Of a stretch of DNA of 64,000 bases, positions 36,122 through 45,250 are shown piece by piece. The notes under the pieces are model-generated. The model had not been told where the DNA came from, made no database searches, and worked only from the letters and a program-made list of their open reading frames with translations. Numbering within the stretch: position 1 is the stretch's first letter; every line of letters begins with the position of its first letter. Both the position numbers and the translations under genes were made by a program. The stretch is from Nitrosospira lacus. Lineage in GTDB: Bacteria > Pseudomonadota > Gammaproteobacteria > Burkholderiales > Nitrosomonadaceae. The stretch spans positions 2,141,137 through 2,205,136 of the forward strand of contig NZ_CP021106.3 of the NCBI RefSeq assembly GCF_000355765.4, written 5' to 3'.

Positions 36122-37279
36122 ATGGCCGCAATTATCAATACCAACGTAATCTCGCTGAACGCGCAACGCAACCTTAGCAGTTCGCAAAGCGCGCTTGCCA
36201 CTTCCCTGCAACGCCTGTCTTCCGGCATGCGCATCAACAGCGCCAAGGACGACGCCGCAGGATTGGCGATTTCCGATCGGATGACTTCCCAGATTCGCGG
36301 TCTGAACCAGGCGGCGCGCAACGCCAACGACGGCATCTCGATGGCGCAGACCGCCGAGGGCGCACTGGGAGAAATCGGTAACAACCTGCAGCGCATCCGC
36401 GAACTGGCGGTGCAATCGCGCAATGCGAGCAACAGCGTAAGCGACCGTACCGCGCTCAACAACGAAGTCCAGCAGCTCAAGGATGAAATCGACCGGGTAT
36501 CTTCAACGACCGCATTCAACGGCATCAAGCTGCTCGATGGCACATTTACCAACCAGGCATTCCAGGTTGGCGCCAACGTTGGCGAAACCATTTCCATCAG
36601 CGGCCTGGTCAATGCACAGAGCTCAGCCCTGGGTTCCACGACCAGTACCACCGCCAATGTTACCGGCGTTGCCGCCACGGCTTTCACCGCGATCACCGCG
36701 GGTGACCTGACCATCAATGGCACCAGCGTGGGCGCGGTTGCCGCCGGTGGCAACGCCGTTACGCAGGGCGCCAACATTGCGGCCGCCATTAACACGGTGA
36801 CGAATACCACCGGCGTTATCGCCACCGCCGACGCCGCTGGCCTGGTCTCGCTGACCAACATGTCGGGCAGTAACACGGTCGTGGCTTTTGCCGGCGCCTC
36901 CGCCACCACGGCAACCACCGGCCTGACAGCTGCTACGACCACCGCGACAACTACCACTGTCGCCGGTTTTTCAGGGGTGGATATCGGCAACACGTGGGGT
37001 GCCGACATTGCCATTGCCTCAATGGATTCGGCTTTGAGCGCGCTCAATGCAGGACGCGCCGACTTGGGCGCCTATCAGAACCGTTTCTCGTCGGCGATCG
37101 CGAACGTGCAAACCGCAGCGGAGAACCTGACCGCATCACGCAGCCGCATCGTCGATACCGATTTTGCGGCGGAAACCGCCACGTTGTCGAGGAACCAGGT
37201 GCTGCAACAGGCAGGCACGGCGATGCTGGCCCAGGCCAATGCCATGCCGCAGTCCGTGCTGGCGCTGCTGAGAGGTTAA
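36122..37279 (+). CDS. fliC: Flagellin, copy 2
   Basis: 385 residues, the same length as copy 1. The first about 165 residues and the last about 85 are identical or almost so. Differences fall between: for example [14 protein letters not shown] against [14 protein letters not shown], and [20 protein letters not shown] against [20 protein letters not shown]. The pattern fits either a recent duplication or gene conversion of the ends with selection for a varied surface region. Its own FliA box and terminator suggest it is expressed. Confidence 0.97.
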   Translation: MAAIINTNVISLNAQRNLSSSQSALATSLQRLSSGMRINSAKDDAAGLAISDRMTSQIRGLNQAARNANDGISMAQTAEGALGEIGNNLQRIRELAVQSRNASNSVSDRTALNNEVQQLKDEIDRVSSTTAFNGIKLLDGTFTNQAFQVGANVGETISISGLVNAQSSALGSTTSTTANVTGVAATAFTAITAGDLTINGTSVGAVAAGGNAVTQGANIAAAINTVTNTTGVIATADAAGLVSLTNMSGSNTVVAFAGASATTATTGLTAATTTATTTTVAGFSGVDIGNTWGADIAIASMDSALSALNAGRADLGAYQNRFSSAIANVQTAAENLTASRSRIVDTDFAAETATLSRNQVLQQAGTAMLAQANAMPQSVLALLRG

Positions 37280-37320
37280 CCAGGCAGGCGATTAACCGGT
37301 CAAGAGCCGGTTGTCAGGAG

Positions 37321-37356
37321 CGAATCCGGGGGCGATCCCCCTGGATTCGAGTTTTC
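37321..37356 (+). terminator. Terminator after flagellin gene 2
   Basis: CGAATCCGGGGG (37321-37332) pairs with CCCCCTGGATTCG (37337-37349, one bulged T) around a CGAT loop, followed by AGTTTTC. Confidence 0.75.
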
Positions 37357-37367
37357 GGAATCAAATT

Positions 37368-37405
37368 CTTTGTAATCCGATTTCGACTGAAGTCCGATTA
37401 CAAAG
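37368..37405. repeat. Inverted repeat between flagellin 2 and fliD
   Basis: CTTTGTAATC (37368-37377) and GATTACAAAG (37396-37405) are perfect 10-base arms around an 18-base centre that itself can fold (GACTGAAGTC). It lies 94 bases before fliD. It has no T run, so it is more likely an operator or RNA structure than a terminator. Confidence 0.55.
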
Positions 37406-37499
37406 ATAACATCGAATCGAATAAACCCCGGCCGGATCGCCGGCATGTGTCCAGCAGCGTGGTGAATGGGATCATAACGAGTACAGGCGGGAGATAAGC

Positions 37500-39509
37500 A
37501 TGGGTATATCCGCACCGGGCGTTGGCTCGAATCTGGATGTCAATGGCATTGTCAGCCAGTTGATGGCGGTCGAACGGCAGCCGCTTGCGTTGCTGGCGAA
37601 ACGTGAAGCCGATTATCAGGCAAAGTTGTCCGCATACGGCACGCTGAAGGGCGCACTGGCATCGTTCCAGACAGTGATGAAAGGAATGGCTGATGGGTCC
37701 AGGTTTCAAGCGCTCACAGCCAGCGCGGCGGATACTTCCGTATTGACCGCCACGGCCAACGCCAGCGCCAAGGCAGTACCGGGCAGTTATTCAATAGAGG
37801 TGGAGCAACTGGCGCAACAGCAGAAAATCCGTTCCGACGGTTTTGCCAGTACCGCCAGCGTGGTGGGCAGCGGCACACTGACGATTCAGTATGGGAGTTA
37901 CGACAGCGGGACCAACAGCTTTACCCTGAACAGCGCAAAACCGGCACAAACAGTGACTATCGATCCGTCCAACAATACGCTTGCCGGCGTGCGCGATGCG
38001 ATCAATACCGCCAATATCGGTGTCAGTGCAACGATCATCAATGATGGCACCAGTAACAGGCTGGTGCTGACCTCCAAGGATACCGGTGCCGCCAGCAGCG
38101 TCAAAATCACCACCGCCGACAACGATGGGACCCACCTGGACACGGCCGGGTTATCCCGGCTCGCCTTCGACCCGGCGGCCGCCGCTGGTGCCGGCAAGAA
38201 TCTGACCGAGGTACAGGCTGCGCAGGATGCCAAGCTTGAAATCGACGGAATAACCATCAGCAAGGGTTCGAATACGATTACCGATGCGATTGAAGGAGTG
38301 ACGCTCAACCTGCTCAAGAGTAATCTCAACGCCCCCACCACTCTTGCCGTGGCGCGTGACAGCGCCGGCGTGAAGGCGGCGGTGGAGGCCTTCGTCAAGT
38401 CTTACAACAGCATCAACCAAACGCTGGCGGACCTCAGTTCCTACAACGCGGCGGCAAAAAAGGGTGGCATATTGCAGGGCGATTCGGCAGCGTTGTCGAT
38501 TCAGACTCATATTCGCGCCACGCTATCAGCTGCGGTGGGCGGCGCAGGCGGTGGCATCGATTCATTATCGCAGATTGGCGTCGCCTTCCAGAAAGATGGC
38601 AGTCTGGCGCTGGATTCCACCAAACTCCAGGCGGCCCTCGACAATGGCTTCGATGGTATCGCCGGCCTGTTTGCGGTGCGCGGCACGCCGACGGATAGCC
38701 TGATTTCCTATAGCGGCGCCACCGGCAAGACGGCAGTTGGCGATTATGCGGTTGCTGTCACCCAACTTGCGGCTCGGGGCAACCTCACCGGCAGCCAGCC
38801 GGCGGGATTGAGCATTATCGCCGGAGTCAACGATCAATTGGATATCAATGTCGACGGCATGGCGGTCAGCGTCACACTTGCCGCGGGAACTTACGCATCG
38901 GCGGATACGCTGGCGGCCGAGGTTCAAAGCAAGCTGAACGGCACCGCCAGTCTGATGGGCGCAGGTGGTTCCACCGTGGTTTCACAGGCCGCCGGGATAC
39001 TCAGCATCATGTCAGCGCGCTATGGTTCCGCTTCCAGTGTCACTATTACCGGGGGCAGCGCCGCCACCGGCCTATTGGGTGCAAGCCCCGCGTCAACGGC
39101 CGGGGTGGACGTGGCCGGCACCGTTAATGGGGTGGCCGCGACTGGCTCGGGACAGACGCTTGCGGCCGCGCCCGGAGGCGTCTCGGAAGGCTTGCGCATC
39201 GCCATCAATGGTGGCGCACTCGGCGCCCGCGGCACCGTCAGCTTCTCGCGCGGCTATGCCGATCAGTTGAATACGCTGGTGGGAGACCTATTGACAAGCG
39301 ATGGCATTATCGCCAGCCGTACGGACGGCATTAACGCCAGCATCAAGGATATCGATCGCCGTCAGGATGATTTTACCCGCCGCCTGGAGGGGATTGAAGC
39401 GCGTTACCGCGCACAATTTACCGCGCTGGATACCATGCTCAGCAGCCTGAACCAGACCAGCCAGTTTTTTCAGCAGCAACTGGCCAGCCTGCAGAAAAAT
39501 AATTCTTAA
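37500..39509 (+). CDS. fliD: Flagellar filament cap protein FliD
   Basis: 669 residues, longer than enteric FliD (about 470), with extra outer domains. The FliD N-terminus (ISAPGVGSNLDVNGIVSQLM; ERQPLALLAKREADYQAKLS) and C-terminal coiled coil (FTRRLEGIEARYRAQFTALD; LNQTSQFFQQQL) are clear. FliD caps the filament tip and helps flagellin fold. A GGGAG ribosome site precedes the ATG. fliS and fliT follow closely. No FliA box with correct spacing was found in front of it. Confidence 0.95.
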   Translation: MGISAPGVGSNLDVNGIVSQLMAVERQPLALLAKREADYQAKLSAYGTLKGALASFQTVMKGMADGSRFQALTASAADTSVLTATANASAKAVPGSYSIEVEQLAQQQKIRSDGFASTASVVGSGTLTIQYGSYDSGTNSFTLNSAKPAQTVTIDPSNNTLAGVRDAINTANIGVSATIINDGTSNRLVLTSKDTGAASSVKITTADNDGTHLDTAGLSRLAFDPAAAAGAGKNLTEVQAAQDAKLEIDGITISKGSNTITDAIEGVTLNLLKSNLNAPTTLAVARDSAGVKAAVEAFVKSYNSINQTLADLSSYNAAAKKGGILQGDSAALSIQTHIRATLSAAVGGAGGGIDSLSQIGVAFQKDGSLALDSTKLQAALDNGFDGIAGLFAVRGTPTDSLISYSGATGKTAVGDYAVAVTQLAARGNLTGSQPAGLSIIAGVNDQLDINVDGMAVSVTLAAGTYASADTLAAEVQSKLNGTASLMGAGGSTVVSQAAGILSIMSARYGSASSVTITGGSAATGLLGASPASTAGVDVAGTVNGVAATGSGQTLAAAPGGVSEGLRIAINGGALGARGTVSFSRGYADQLNTLVGDLLTSDGIIASRTDGINASIKDIDRRQDDFTRRLEGIEARYRAQFTALDTMLSSLNQTSQFFQQQLASLQKNNS

Positions 39510-39525
39510 AAAGGAGATATCTGAT

Positions 39526-39993
39526 ATGTACACCGCATCCGGCTACGGCATTCATGGCGTCAGCGCCTACGCCAGGGTTGGTCTGGAAACCGGCGTTATC
39601 GCGGCCAGCCCCCACAAGCTTATTCTGATGCTGTTCGAGGGTGCTCGCATCGCATTGTCATCCGCTCTCATTCATATGAAAAATGGCGAGATCACCTCCA
39701 AGGGGCAAGCAATTTCCAAAGCCATTGCAATCATCGGCTCCGGCTTGCAGGCCAGTCTCGATGTCAAGGCCGGCGGCGAACTGGCCCAGCAGCTCCATGC
39801 CCTTTACGATTATATGAACCGCCGGCTGTTGCAGGCCAATCTGCATAACAAACCCGAGTATATCGAAGAGGTGGTTCGCCTGCTGGGCGAGCTGAATGAA
39901 GCATGGGAAGCGATAGGTTTATCACCTATGCCACAAGCGGAGCATCCTGGTGTGCAGGCAGCCGGGCTTGCCGCCGGCTACGGACAGGCATGA
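39526..39993 (+). CDS. fliS: Flagellin export chaperone FliS
   Basis: 155 residues. FliS binds the flagellin C-terminus and keeps it unfolded for export. Motifs are YARVGLETGVIAASPHKLIL, LMLFEGARIALSSA and LHALYDYMNRRLLQANLHNK. An AAAGGAG ribosome site is present, 16 bases after fliD. Its stop codon overlaps the fliT ATG. Confidence 0.95.
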   Translation: MYTASGYGIHGVSAYARVGLETGVIAASPHKLILMLFEGARIALSSALIHMKNGEITSKGQAISKAIAIIGSGLQASLDVKAGGELAQQLHALYDYMNRRLLQANLHNKPEYIEEVVRLLGELNEAWEAIGLSPMPQAEHPGVQAAGLAAGYGQA

Positions 39994-40334
39994 GTGCCAT
40001 GAGCAGCATGGATACGCTCACCGCCTACCAGAACATTTCCAATGTTACCGGCGAAATGGCCGCAGCCGCCCGAGCCGGTCAATGGGATCGGCTGACGGTA
40101 CTGGAACGGCATTACTCCGCCCTGGTGTCGCGTCTTGCAGCCGCGAAACCCGCACGGCTCACAAACGACATGCTCCGGCAGAAAATTGAATTGATTCACA
40201 AGATACTGGCCGATGACGCCGAAATACGCAGCTACACGGAACCTTGGCTGGATCGTGTGCAGAGTTTGCTGGGCAATGCGGGAATGGAGCGGCGTCTACG
40301 CCGGGCGTACGATCAGGAGCCGGGCGGCGCATAA
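39990..40334 (+). CDS. fliT: FliT-like flagellar chaperone
   Basis: 114 residues from ATG 39990, which overlaps the fliS stop codon (ATGA). The protein is small and helical (LTAYQNISNVTGEMAAAARA, GQWDRLTVLERHYSALVSRL). FliT is the chaperone for FliD and, in enteric bacteria, an inhibitor of FlhDC. Sequence conservation of FliT is low, so the name rests on size, helical pattern and its place after fliD-fliS. Confidence 0.8.
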   Translation: MSAMSSMDTLTAYQNISNVTGEMAAAARAGQWDRLTVLERHYSALVSRLAAAKPARLTNDMLRQKIELIHKILADDAEIRSYTEPWLDRVQSLLGNAGMERRLRRAYDQEPGGA

Positions 40335-40386
40335 TAAACCGGATGCGGCGGCGACCTGCCGTACAACATGCCCTGGACACATCGAT

Positions 40387-41493
40387 ATGTTTGCATTCAA
40401 TGCACTCAACGCATTAACCCGTATCTCTCCCGGCCTGGCGCTGGCGCGCCGTCAATCCGGCGATGTCCAGCTGCTGGCGGGATTGGAACCGGGCCAGCGG
40501 TTGCGGGCCACGGTACAGAGCAATCTTGCCAACGGTGAATTTATGGTGGCGCTGGATGCCCGGAATTCGGGAAGTGCGGGGAGCGGGCAGACATTACACA
40601 TGAGGTTGCCCGCGGGTGTGCGTTCAGGTGATGTGTTGAACCTGATTTTTGTCTCACGCGAGCCTCAGCCAACGTTTACACTCACATCTGACGCATCACC
40701 CGCAGGAGTCTTTTCGCGACTGAGCGAAGCTGGACGCCTGATCGACAGTCTGCTGCGCCACCCGGTCTTCCCGAGTGGTTCCGCAACATTGTCAAGTGCG
40801 GCTTCCTTCCAATTTCCCTTGCTCGCCACGCCGCCGACCAATGGTGCTGACCTGGCCCGGAGCCTGGAAAGTGCCTTGGGCCGTAGCGGGTTATTTTATG
40901 AATCTCATCTGGCGCAGTGGGTCGCGGGCACAAGGTCATTGGCGGAATTATTGCTGGAGCCACAGGCGCGCCTGTCTGGACAGCCGATCCGTTTTTTTGC
41001 AAACGCCGAGTCTAATGCGGGCGTTACCGTACCCAATAATACCACTGATGCCACCAAGGCCTTGGCGTCCGAGGTGCTTGATCCGGTTCACCCCTCCGCG
41101 ATGGGTCTTGTGCGGCAACAACTGGAAGCTTTCGAGATGCGTCATTTTTCATGGCAGGGCGTCGCATGGCCCGGTCAGACCATCACATGGGAGGCGTTCG
41201 AGGAAGGACCGCAGGAGCAAAAGGAGGAGCGCGAAGGACTCGATCAGTCCGCTGCAACCTGGCAAACCTGCTTACGGTTAACGTTGCCGAACCTGGGACC
41301 GGTTACCGCCAGCTTGCGGCTCAACGCTCGCGGGACGGGTGAGATGAGCGGCGCGGAGGTACGGCTTACCGCAGCGGAGCCGATGACGGCGGCAGCTTTA
41401 CGGGCAGGTGCTGTACCACTGGCGAAGGGTCTGGAGGCCGTTGGAATCAAACTGACGAGCATGGGGGTGGATCTCGATGAAGAAGAAGCCTGA
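40387..41493 (+). CDS. FliK-like protein with C-terminal hook-length-control type domain
   Basis: 368 residues from ATG 40387. The C-terminal part (WQTCLRLTLPNLGPVTASLR ... AALRAGAVPLAKGLEAVGIK) resembles the FliK C-terminal domain that contacts FlhB, while the N-terminal part shows no clear family. A true FliK occurs at 47934, so this is a second FliK-related protein. It is directly followed, with a 17-base overlap, by a stand-alone FlhB C-domain gene; this pairing suggests a joint role at the export switch (inference). Confidence 0.7.
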   Translation: MFAFNALNALTRISPGLALARRQSGDVQLLAGLEPGQRLRATVQSNLANGEFMVALDARNSGSAGSGQTLHMRLPAGVRSGDVLNLIFVSREPQPTFTLTSDASPAGVFSRLSEAGRLIDSLLRHPVFPSGSATLSSAASFQFPLLATPPTNGADLARSLESALGRSGLFYESHLAQWVAGTRSLAELLLEPQARLSGQPIRFFANAESNAGVTVPNNTTDATKALASEVLDPVHPSAMGLVRQQLEAFEMRHFSWQGVAWPGQTITWEAFEEGPQEQKEEREGLDQSAATWQTCLRLTLPNLGPVTASLRLNARGTGEMSGAEVRLTAAEPMTAAALRAGAVPLAKGLEAVGIKLTSMGVDLDEEEA

Positions 41494-41857
41494 TCCACGC
41501 GAAGCCGCCGTCGCGCTGGCTTATCGTGCCGGGCAGTCGGCTCCGCAGGTCGTAGCCAAGGGATGTGGCTTGGTTGCCGAGAGCATAATCAGGAAAGCAC
41601 GAGACCATGGCGTCTATGTGCATGAGTCGGCGGAACTGGTGTCGCTATTGATGCAAGTGGATCTGGATCAGCATATCCCGCCGCAACTGTACCAGGCGGT
41701 AGCAGAATTGCTCGCCTGGCTTTATAAGCTGGAAGCGGGCACGGTCCTTTCACTTCCCTATGCGGCTTTGCCTTCTCCATCTGAATCTAGCGGAAGAACG
41801 AAAGCCCTTCTACTCGACAAACCCGATATCTTGCCGGATAAAGCGTCAAACCGATAA
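41477..41857 (+). CDS. Stand-alone FlhB cytoplasmic-domain homologue (FlhX/FhlB)
   Basis: 126 residues. AAVALAYRAGQSAPQVVAKGCG, ARDHGVYVHESAELVSLLMQ and QHIPPQLYQAVAELLAWLYK align with the part of FlhB just after its NPTH cleavage site (compare VALKYEDGKMRAPRVVAKG in the FlhB of this window). The membrane part and NPTH itself are missing, so it resembles the cleaved C-terminal fragment of FlhB. Such proteins (HP1575/FlhX in Helicobacter) can replace that fragment. The last 35 residues are unrelated and polar. Confidence 0.85.
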   Translation: MKKKPDPREAAVALAYRAGQSAPQVVAKGCGLVAESIIRKARDHGVYVHESAELVSLLMQVDLDQHIPPQLYQAVAELLAWLYKLEAGTVLSLPYAALPSPSESSGRTKALLLDKPDILPDKASNR

Positions 41858-41866
41858 ATGCCGGTT

Positions 41867-42211
41867 TTACACCGGCATATTCATGATGTCCTGATAGGCC
41901 ATGACGAGCTTGTTACGGACCTGCAGGGTGTATTGGAGCGAGATGTTCGCCTTTTGCATCGAGATCATCGCCTCGGTCAGGTTGGCGCCCGGTGCGCCCA
42001 TTTCAAAATCCTGCATGAGTTTTGCGGCATTCTGTTGCGAGTTATTGACCTGATCCAGCGAGTGTTTCAATACTGCGCTGAAATCAACGCGTCCGCCTTC
42101 ACCTGTTTCGCGCACGCCCGGCGTGGTTGCGCCGGACACCGGTTTGCCGGAGGCCACTGCCGCACCGGCCCGCAACTGCGCCAGCATTGCGTCTATCTTC
42201 GATACATCCAT
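41867..42211 (-). CDS. fliE: Flagellar hook-basal body junction protein FliE
   Basis: 114 residues. FliE joins the MS ring to the rod. Recognised by FSAVLKHSLDQVNNSQQNAA, MISMQKANISLQYTLQVRNK and LVMAYQDIMNMPV. Here it reads opposite to fliF, whereas in many bacteria fliE is the first gene of the fliEFGHIJK operon. It is convergent with flhX (9 bases apart) and divergent from fliF. Confidence 0.95.
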   Translation of the reverse strand: MDVSKIDAMLAQLRAGAAVASGKPVSGATTPGVRETGEGGRVDFSAVLKHSLDQVNNSQQNAAKLMQDFEMGAPGANLTEAMISMQKANISLQYTLQVRNKLVMAYQDIMNMPV

Positions 42212-42445
42212 ACGGTCCCCATTTTTTTATTCCGAATATGCGCACGATAGCATTGCCAGCTCAAATCCGTGCCCTGAAATGGCGGGAAAATTTGCTTCTG
42301 TTCTCCATTTTAAATTCGGCCGGGACATTGATAATGCAGTCATTCGGTTAAAGCAAGTGTTGCTTTCAATGACTGGATGCGAGTTGCATTCGATGGCTGC
42401 GAGTAAAAAAATACTTATGATTGGTATTGAATCACCGGGGAGAAC

Positions 42446-44155
42446 ATGATGACGGCAGGCGCGGAAGCGGTTGCGGTAAGCAGTCCAATGAGTTTGAGCA
42501 GTCCACAGGTTTTTCTGAGCCGGATGTCCAGTCAGCAAAAAATGGGCTTTATGCTGGCTATTTCCGCCATCATTGCATTATTCGCGGGTGGCTGGATGTG
42601 GAGTCAGGCTCCCGATTACAAGGTGCTGTTCAGCAATGTGTCCGACCGCGACGGCGGCGCCATCATCGCCTCCCTTCAGCAAATGAATGTGCCGTATAAA
42701 TACGCCGATGGGGGCGGAGCGATCCTCGTGCCCGCCAAGGAGGTGCACGATGCCCGCCTCAAGCTCGCCGCGCAAGGATTGCCCAAAGGCGGCCTGGTGG
42801 GCTTCGAACTGATGGAAAACCAGAAATTCGGCACCAGCCAGTTTCTCGAACAAGTGAATTTCCAGCGCGCGCTGGAAGGTGAGCTGGCGCGCTCGGTCCA
42901 GGCGCTGGCGGCGGTCAGCAGCGCCCGTGTCCATCTGGCCATGGCCAAGCAATCGGTATTCATGCGTGAACAGCAGAAGCCCAGCGCCTCGGTGCTGGTG
43001 AATCTTTACCCGGGACGCACGCTTGATCCGCAGCAGGTGACTGCGATCATGCATCTGGTATCGAGCAGTGTTCCGAATCTGCCCATCAAGAATGTGACGG
43101 TGGTGGATCAGACCGGCAGCCTTTTAAGTAAAACCGATGAATCCAATCCCGGCACTGGTCTGGACCCCAATCAGTTGAAGTACGTGCAGGCATTGGAGCA
43201 GAGTTATGTGAAACGGATCGAGGCAATCCTCATTCCGATCGTGGGGCAGGAAAATGTGCGTGCCCAAGTTGCGGCGGATGTGGATTTCGCCCACTCGGAG
43301 CAGATGGATGAGCGCTACAAACCCAATCAGACACCGGAAAGTGCTGCATTGCGCAGCCAGCAGACATCGGAATCGATGACCTCCGGCCAGGGCGAGGGCG
43401 GGGTGCCCGGCGCGCTTTCCAATCAACCTCCGGCGCCCGCAACAGCCCCGATCACGACAGCAGCGGCTACACCTCCCAATCAGGCGCCGGCGCCTGGCGC
43501 GCCCGGTCAGGCAGGCGTGGAGCCTGCCACGCAAGCCGTGCCATCGCTGCCTGTTAATACGCGCAAGGATGCCACCACCAACTACGAGGTGGACAAAACC
43601 ATCCAGCATGTACGCAAACAGGTAGGCGGAATCAGACGGCTGTCAGTTGCGGTAGTGGTCAATCACCGCAAGGTGACGGATGAGAAGGGGATAGCCAGCA
43701 TGCAACCGCTGGCCGAAGCGGAAAAAGCACAGATCATGGATCTGGTGAAAGAGGCCATGGGCTTCAGCAGGGAGCGCGGAGATACTCTGAACGTGGTCAA
43801 TAGCCCCTTCACGGATATAGCAAAAGAACCTGTGCCGGAGCTCCCCTTGTGGCAGCAACCGGAGATGATCGAGCTTGCCAAGGAAATCGCGAAGAATGTG
43901 TTGATCGCCGCGCTGATTCTGTACCTGGTACTCGGTGTACTGCGGCCGATGCTGAGGCGCATGAGCCAGCCACCGGCAGAGGCACCCGCATTGCTCACCG
44001 GGAATAGTGAGGATCAAGAGGCGGCGCCTGCTCTACAACAAGCGCCTCAGCTTTCCCAGTATGATGAAAAACTGGCTCTGGCCAGGCAAATGGCAAGGGA
44101 CGACCCAAAGATGGTGGCGACCGTGGTTAAAAAATGGGTGGCGGGCCATGACTGA
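42446..44155 (+). CDS. fliF: Flagellar MS-ring protein FliF
   Basis: 569 residues. FliF forms the MS ring that seeds the basal body. Two membrane helices flank a periplasmic part: MLAISAIIALFAGGWMWSQ near 35-53 and VLIAALILYLVLGVLRPMLR near 490. Ring-building motifs include YKVLFSNVSDRDGGAIIASL and ALEGELARSVQALAAVSSAR. A P/A-rich insert occurs at about 315-370. A GGGGAG ribosome site precedes the ATG. The C-terminal tail, which binds FliG, overlaps the fliG start by 8 bases. Confidence 0.96.
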   Translation: MMTAGAEAVAVSSPMSLSSPQVFLSRMSSQQKMGFMLAISAIIALFAGGWMWSQAPDYKVLFSNVSDRDGGAIIASLQQMNVPYKYADGGGAILVPAKEVHDARLKLAAQGLPKGGLVGFELMENQKFGTSQFLEQVNFQRALEGELARSVQALAAVSSARVHLAMAKQSVFMREQQKPSASVLVNLYPGRTLDPQQVTAIMHLVSSSVPNLPIKNVTVVDQTGSLLSKTDESNPGTGLDPNQLKYVQALEQSYVKRIEAILIPIVGQENVRAQVAADVDFAHSEQMDERYKPNQTPESAALRSQQTSESMTSGQGEGGVPGALSNQPPAPATAPITTAAATPPNQAPAPGAPGQAGVEPATQAVPSLPVNTRKDATTNYEVDKTIQHVRKQVGGIRRLSVAVVVNHRKVTDEKGIASMQPLAEAEKAQIMDLVKEAMGFSRERGDTLNVVNSPFTDIAKEPVPELPLWQQPEMIELAKEIAKNVLIAALILYLVLGVLRPMLRRMSQPPAEAPALLTGNSEDQEAAPALQQAPQLSQYDEKLALARQMARDDPKMVATVVKKWVAGHD

Positions 44156-45146
44156 GCTGGGTGTCAATAAAAGCGCAATCCTGCTCATGTCGCTGGGCGA
44201 GGACGAAGCGGTGCAGGTGCTCAAGCATCTCACTCCCCGCGAGGTGCAGAAGGTCGGCACTGCCATGGCAAAGATCAAGAATCTGAGCCGGGATCAGATC
44301 GATAGCGTGATCAGCGATTTCTGCAACCAACCGAAAGATACGACCTCCGTTGTGGCTCTCGACCCGGAAAACTATGCCCGCTCGGTACTTCATAAAGCGT
44401 TGGGCGAGGACAAATCCGCGGATCTTATCAGCCGCATTCTGGAAGGGAGCGATACCAGCGGCATAGAGGGCCTCAAATGGATAGATTCACCGTCAGTGGC
44501 GGAGCTGATCAAGAGCGAACATCCGCAGATTATCGCCACCATCCTGGTGCACCTTGATCGTGATCAGGCAAGCGAGATTCTGGGACAGCTCCCCGAGCTG
44601 CTGCGCAACGATGTGCTGCTGCGTATTGCTACTCTTGACGGCATCCAGCCCTCGGCATTGCGGGAACTCAACGATGTGCTGACCGACTTGCTGTCGGGTA
44701 GCGAGAATATCAACAAAAGTCCGGTGGGGGGGACCCGGACCGCGGCGGAAATCATCAATTTCATGGGCAGCGCAGCCGAGACTTCCATACTTGACAATTT
44801 GCGCGAATTCGACGCGGATCTGGCCCAGAAAATAATAGACCAGATGATCGTGTTCGAAAACCTGATGGATATCGATGACCGGGGCATACAGCTGGTGCTG
44901 CGCGAGATCCAGTCCGACACGCTTATCATCGCGCTGAAAGGCGCCGCGCCGGAACTGCGAGAGAAAATATTCAAGAACATGTCCAGTCGGGCTTCGGAAA
45001 TGCTGCGCGAAGATCTGGAAGCGATGGGTCCGGTGAAAGTGCGAGAGGTGGAGGCCCAGCAGAAGCATATACTGCAGACCGTCCGGCGGCTCGCCGATGA
45101 AGGTCAGATCGCGTTCGGGGGCAAGGGCGAAGAGAGTTATGTTTAA
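44148..45146 (+). CDS. fliG: Flagellar motor switch protein FliG
   Basis: 332 residues from ATG 44148 inside the end of fliF, so the two are probably co-translated. FliG is the rotor protein that meets the MotA loop. Motifs are KSAILLMSLGEDEAVQVLKH, SEHPQIIATILVHLDRDQAS and the C-terminal charged torque region (IQLVLREIQSDTLIIALKGA; EMLREDLEAMGPVKVREVEA). Confidence 0.96.
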   Translation: MTELGVNKSAILLMSLGEDEAVQVLKHLTPREVQKVGTAMAKIKNLSRDQIDSVISDFCNQPKDTTSVVALDPENYARSVLHKALGEDKSADLISRILEGSDTSGIEGLKWIDSPSVAELIKSEHPQIIATILVHLDRDQASEILGQLPELLRNDVLLRIATLDGIQPSALRELNDVLTDLLSGSENINKSPVGGTRTAAEIINFMGSAAETSILDNLREFDADLAQKIIDQMIVFENLMDIDDRGIQLVLREIQSDTLIIALKGAAPELREKIFKNMSSRASEMLREDLEAMGPVKVREVEAQQKHILQTVRRLADEGQIAFGGKGEESYV

Positions 45147-45250
45147 ATCAGGAGTTTCTTCGTAAGTTTGCATTTCAGGCTTTTAATTCATAGCGACGCT
45201 CCAAGCTTCTGCTCCCGCCCGGGAGGGAATGACATAAGGAAACAACAAGA

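Larger units (their letters stand above)
35981..37279 (+). repeat. Tandem flagellin duplication, second copy (with promoter)
   Basis: Second 1299-base unit, offset by 1704 bases from the first. In the leader the copies differ only at scattered single bases (for example AA/GG in the FliA spacer). Confidence 0.88.

Noticed and set aside
36064-37047. A long minus-strand frame antisense to flagellin 2 (a shorter one lies antisense to flagellin 1)
   Set aside because: A shadow of the alanine/threonine-rich flagellin coding sequence; its duplication simply mirrors the tandem flagellins.
42376-42392. TGGATGCGAGTTGCA before fliF as a sigma-54 promoter
   Set aside because: GG to GC spacing is one base short and the CACG part is missing; betaproteobacterial flagellar genes with FlhDC do not usually use sigma-54.
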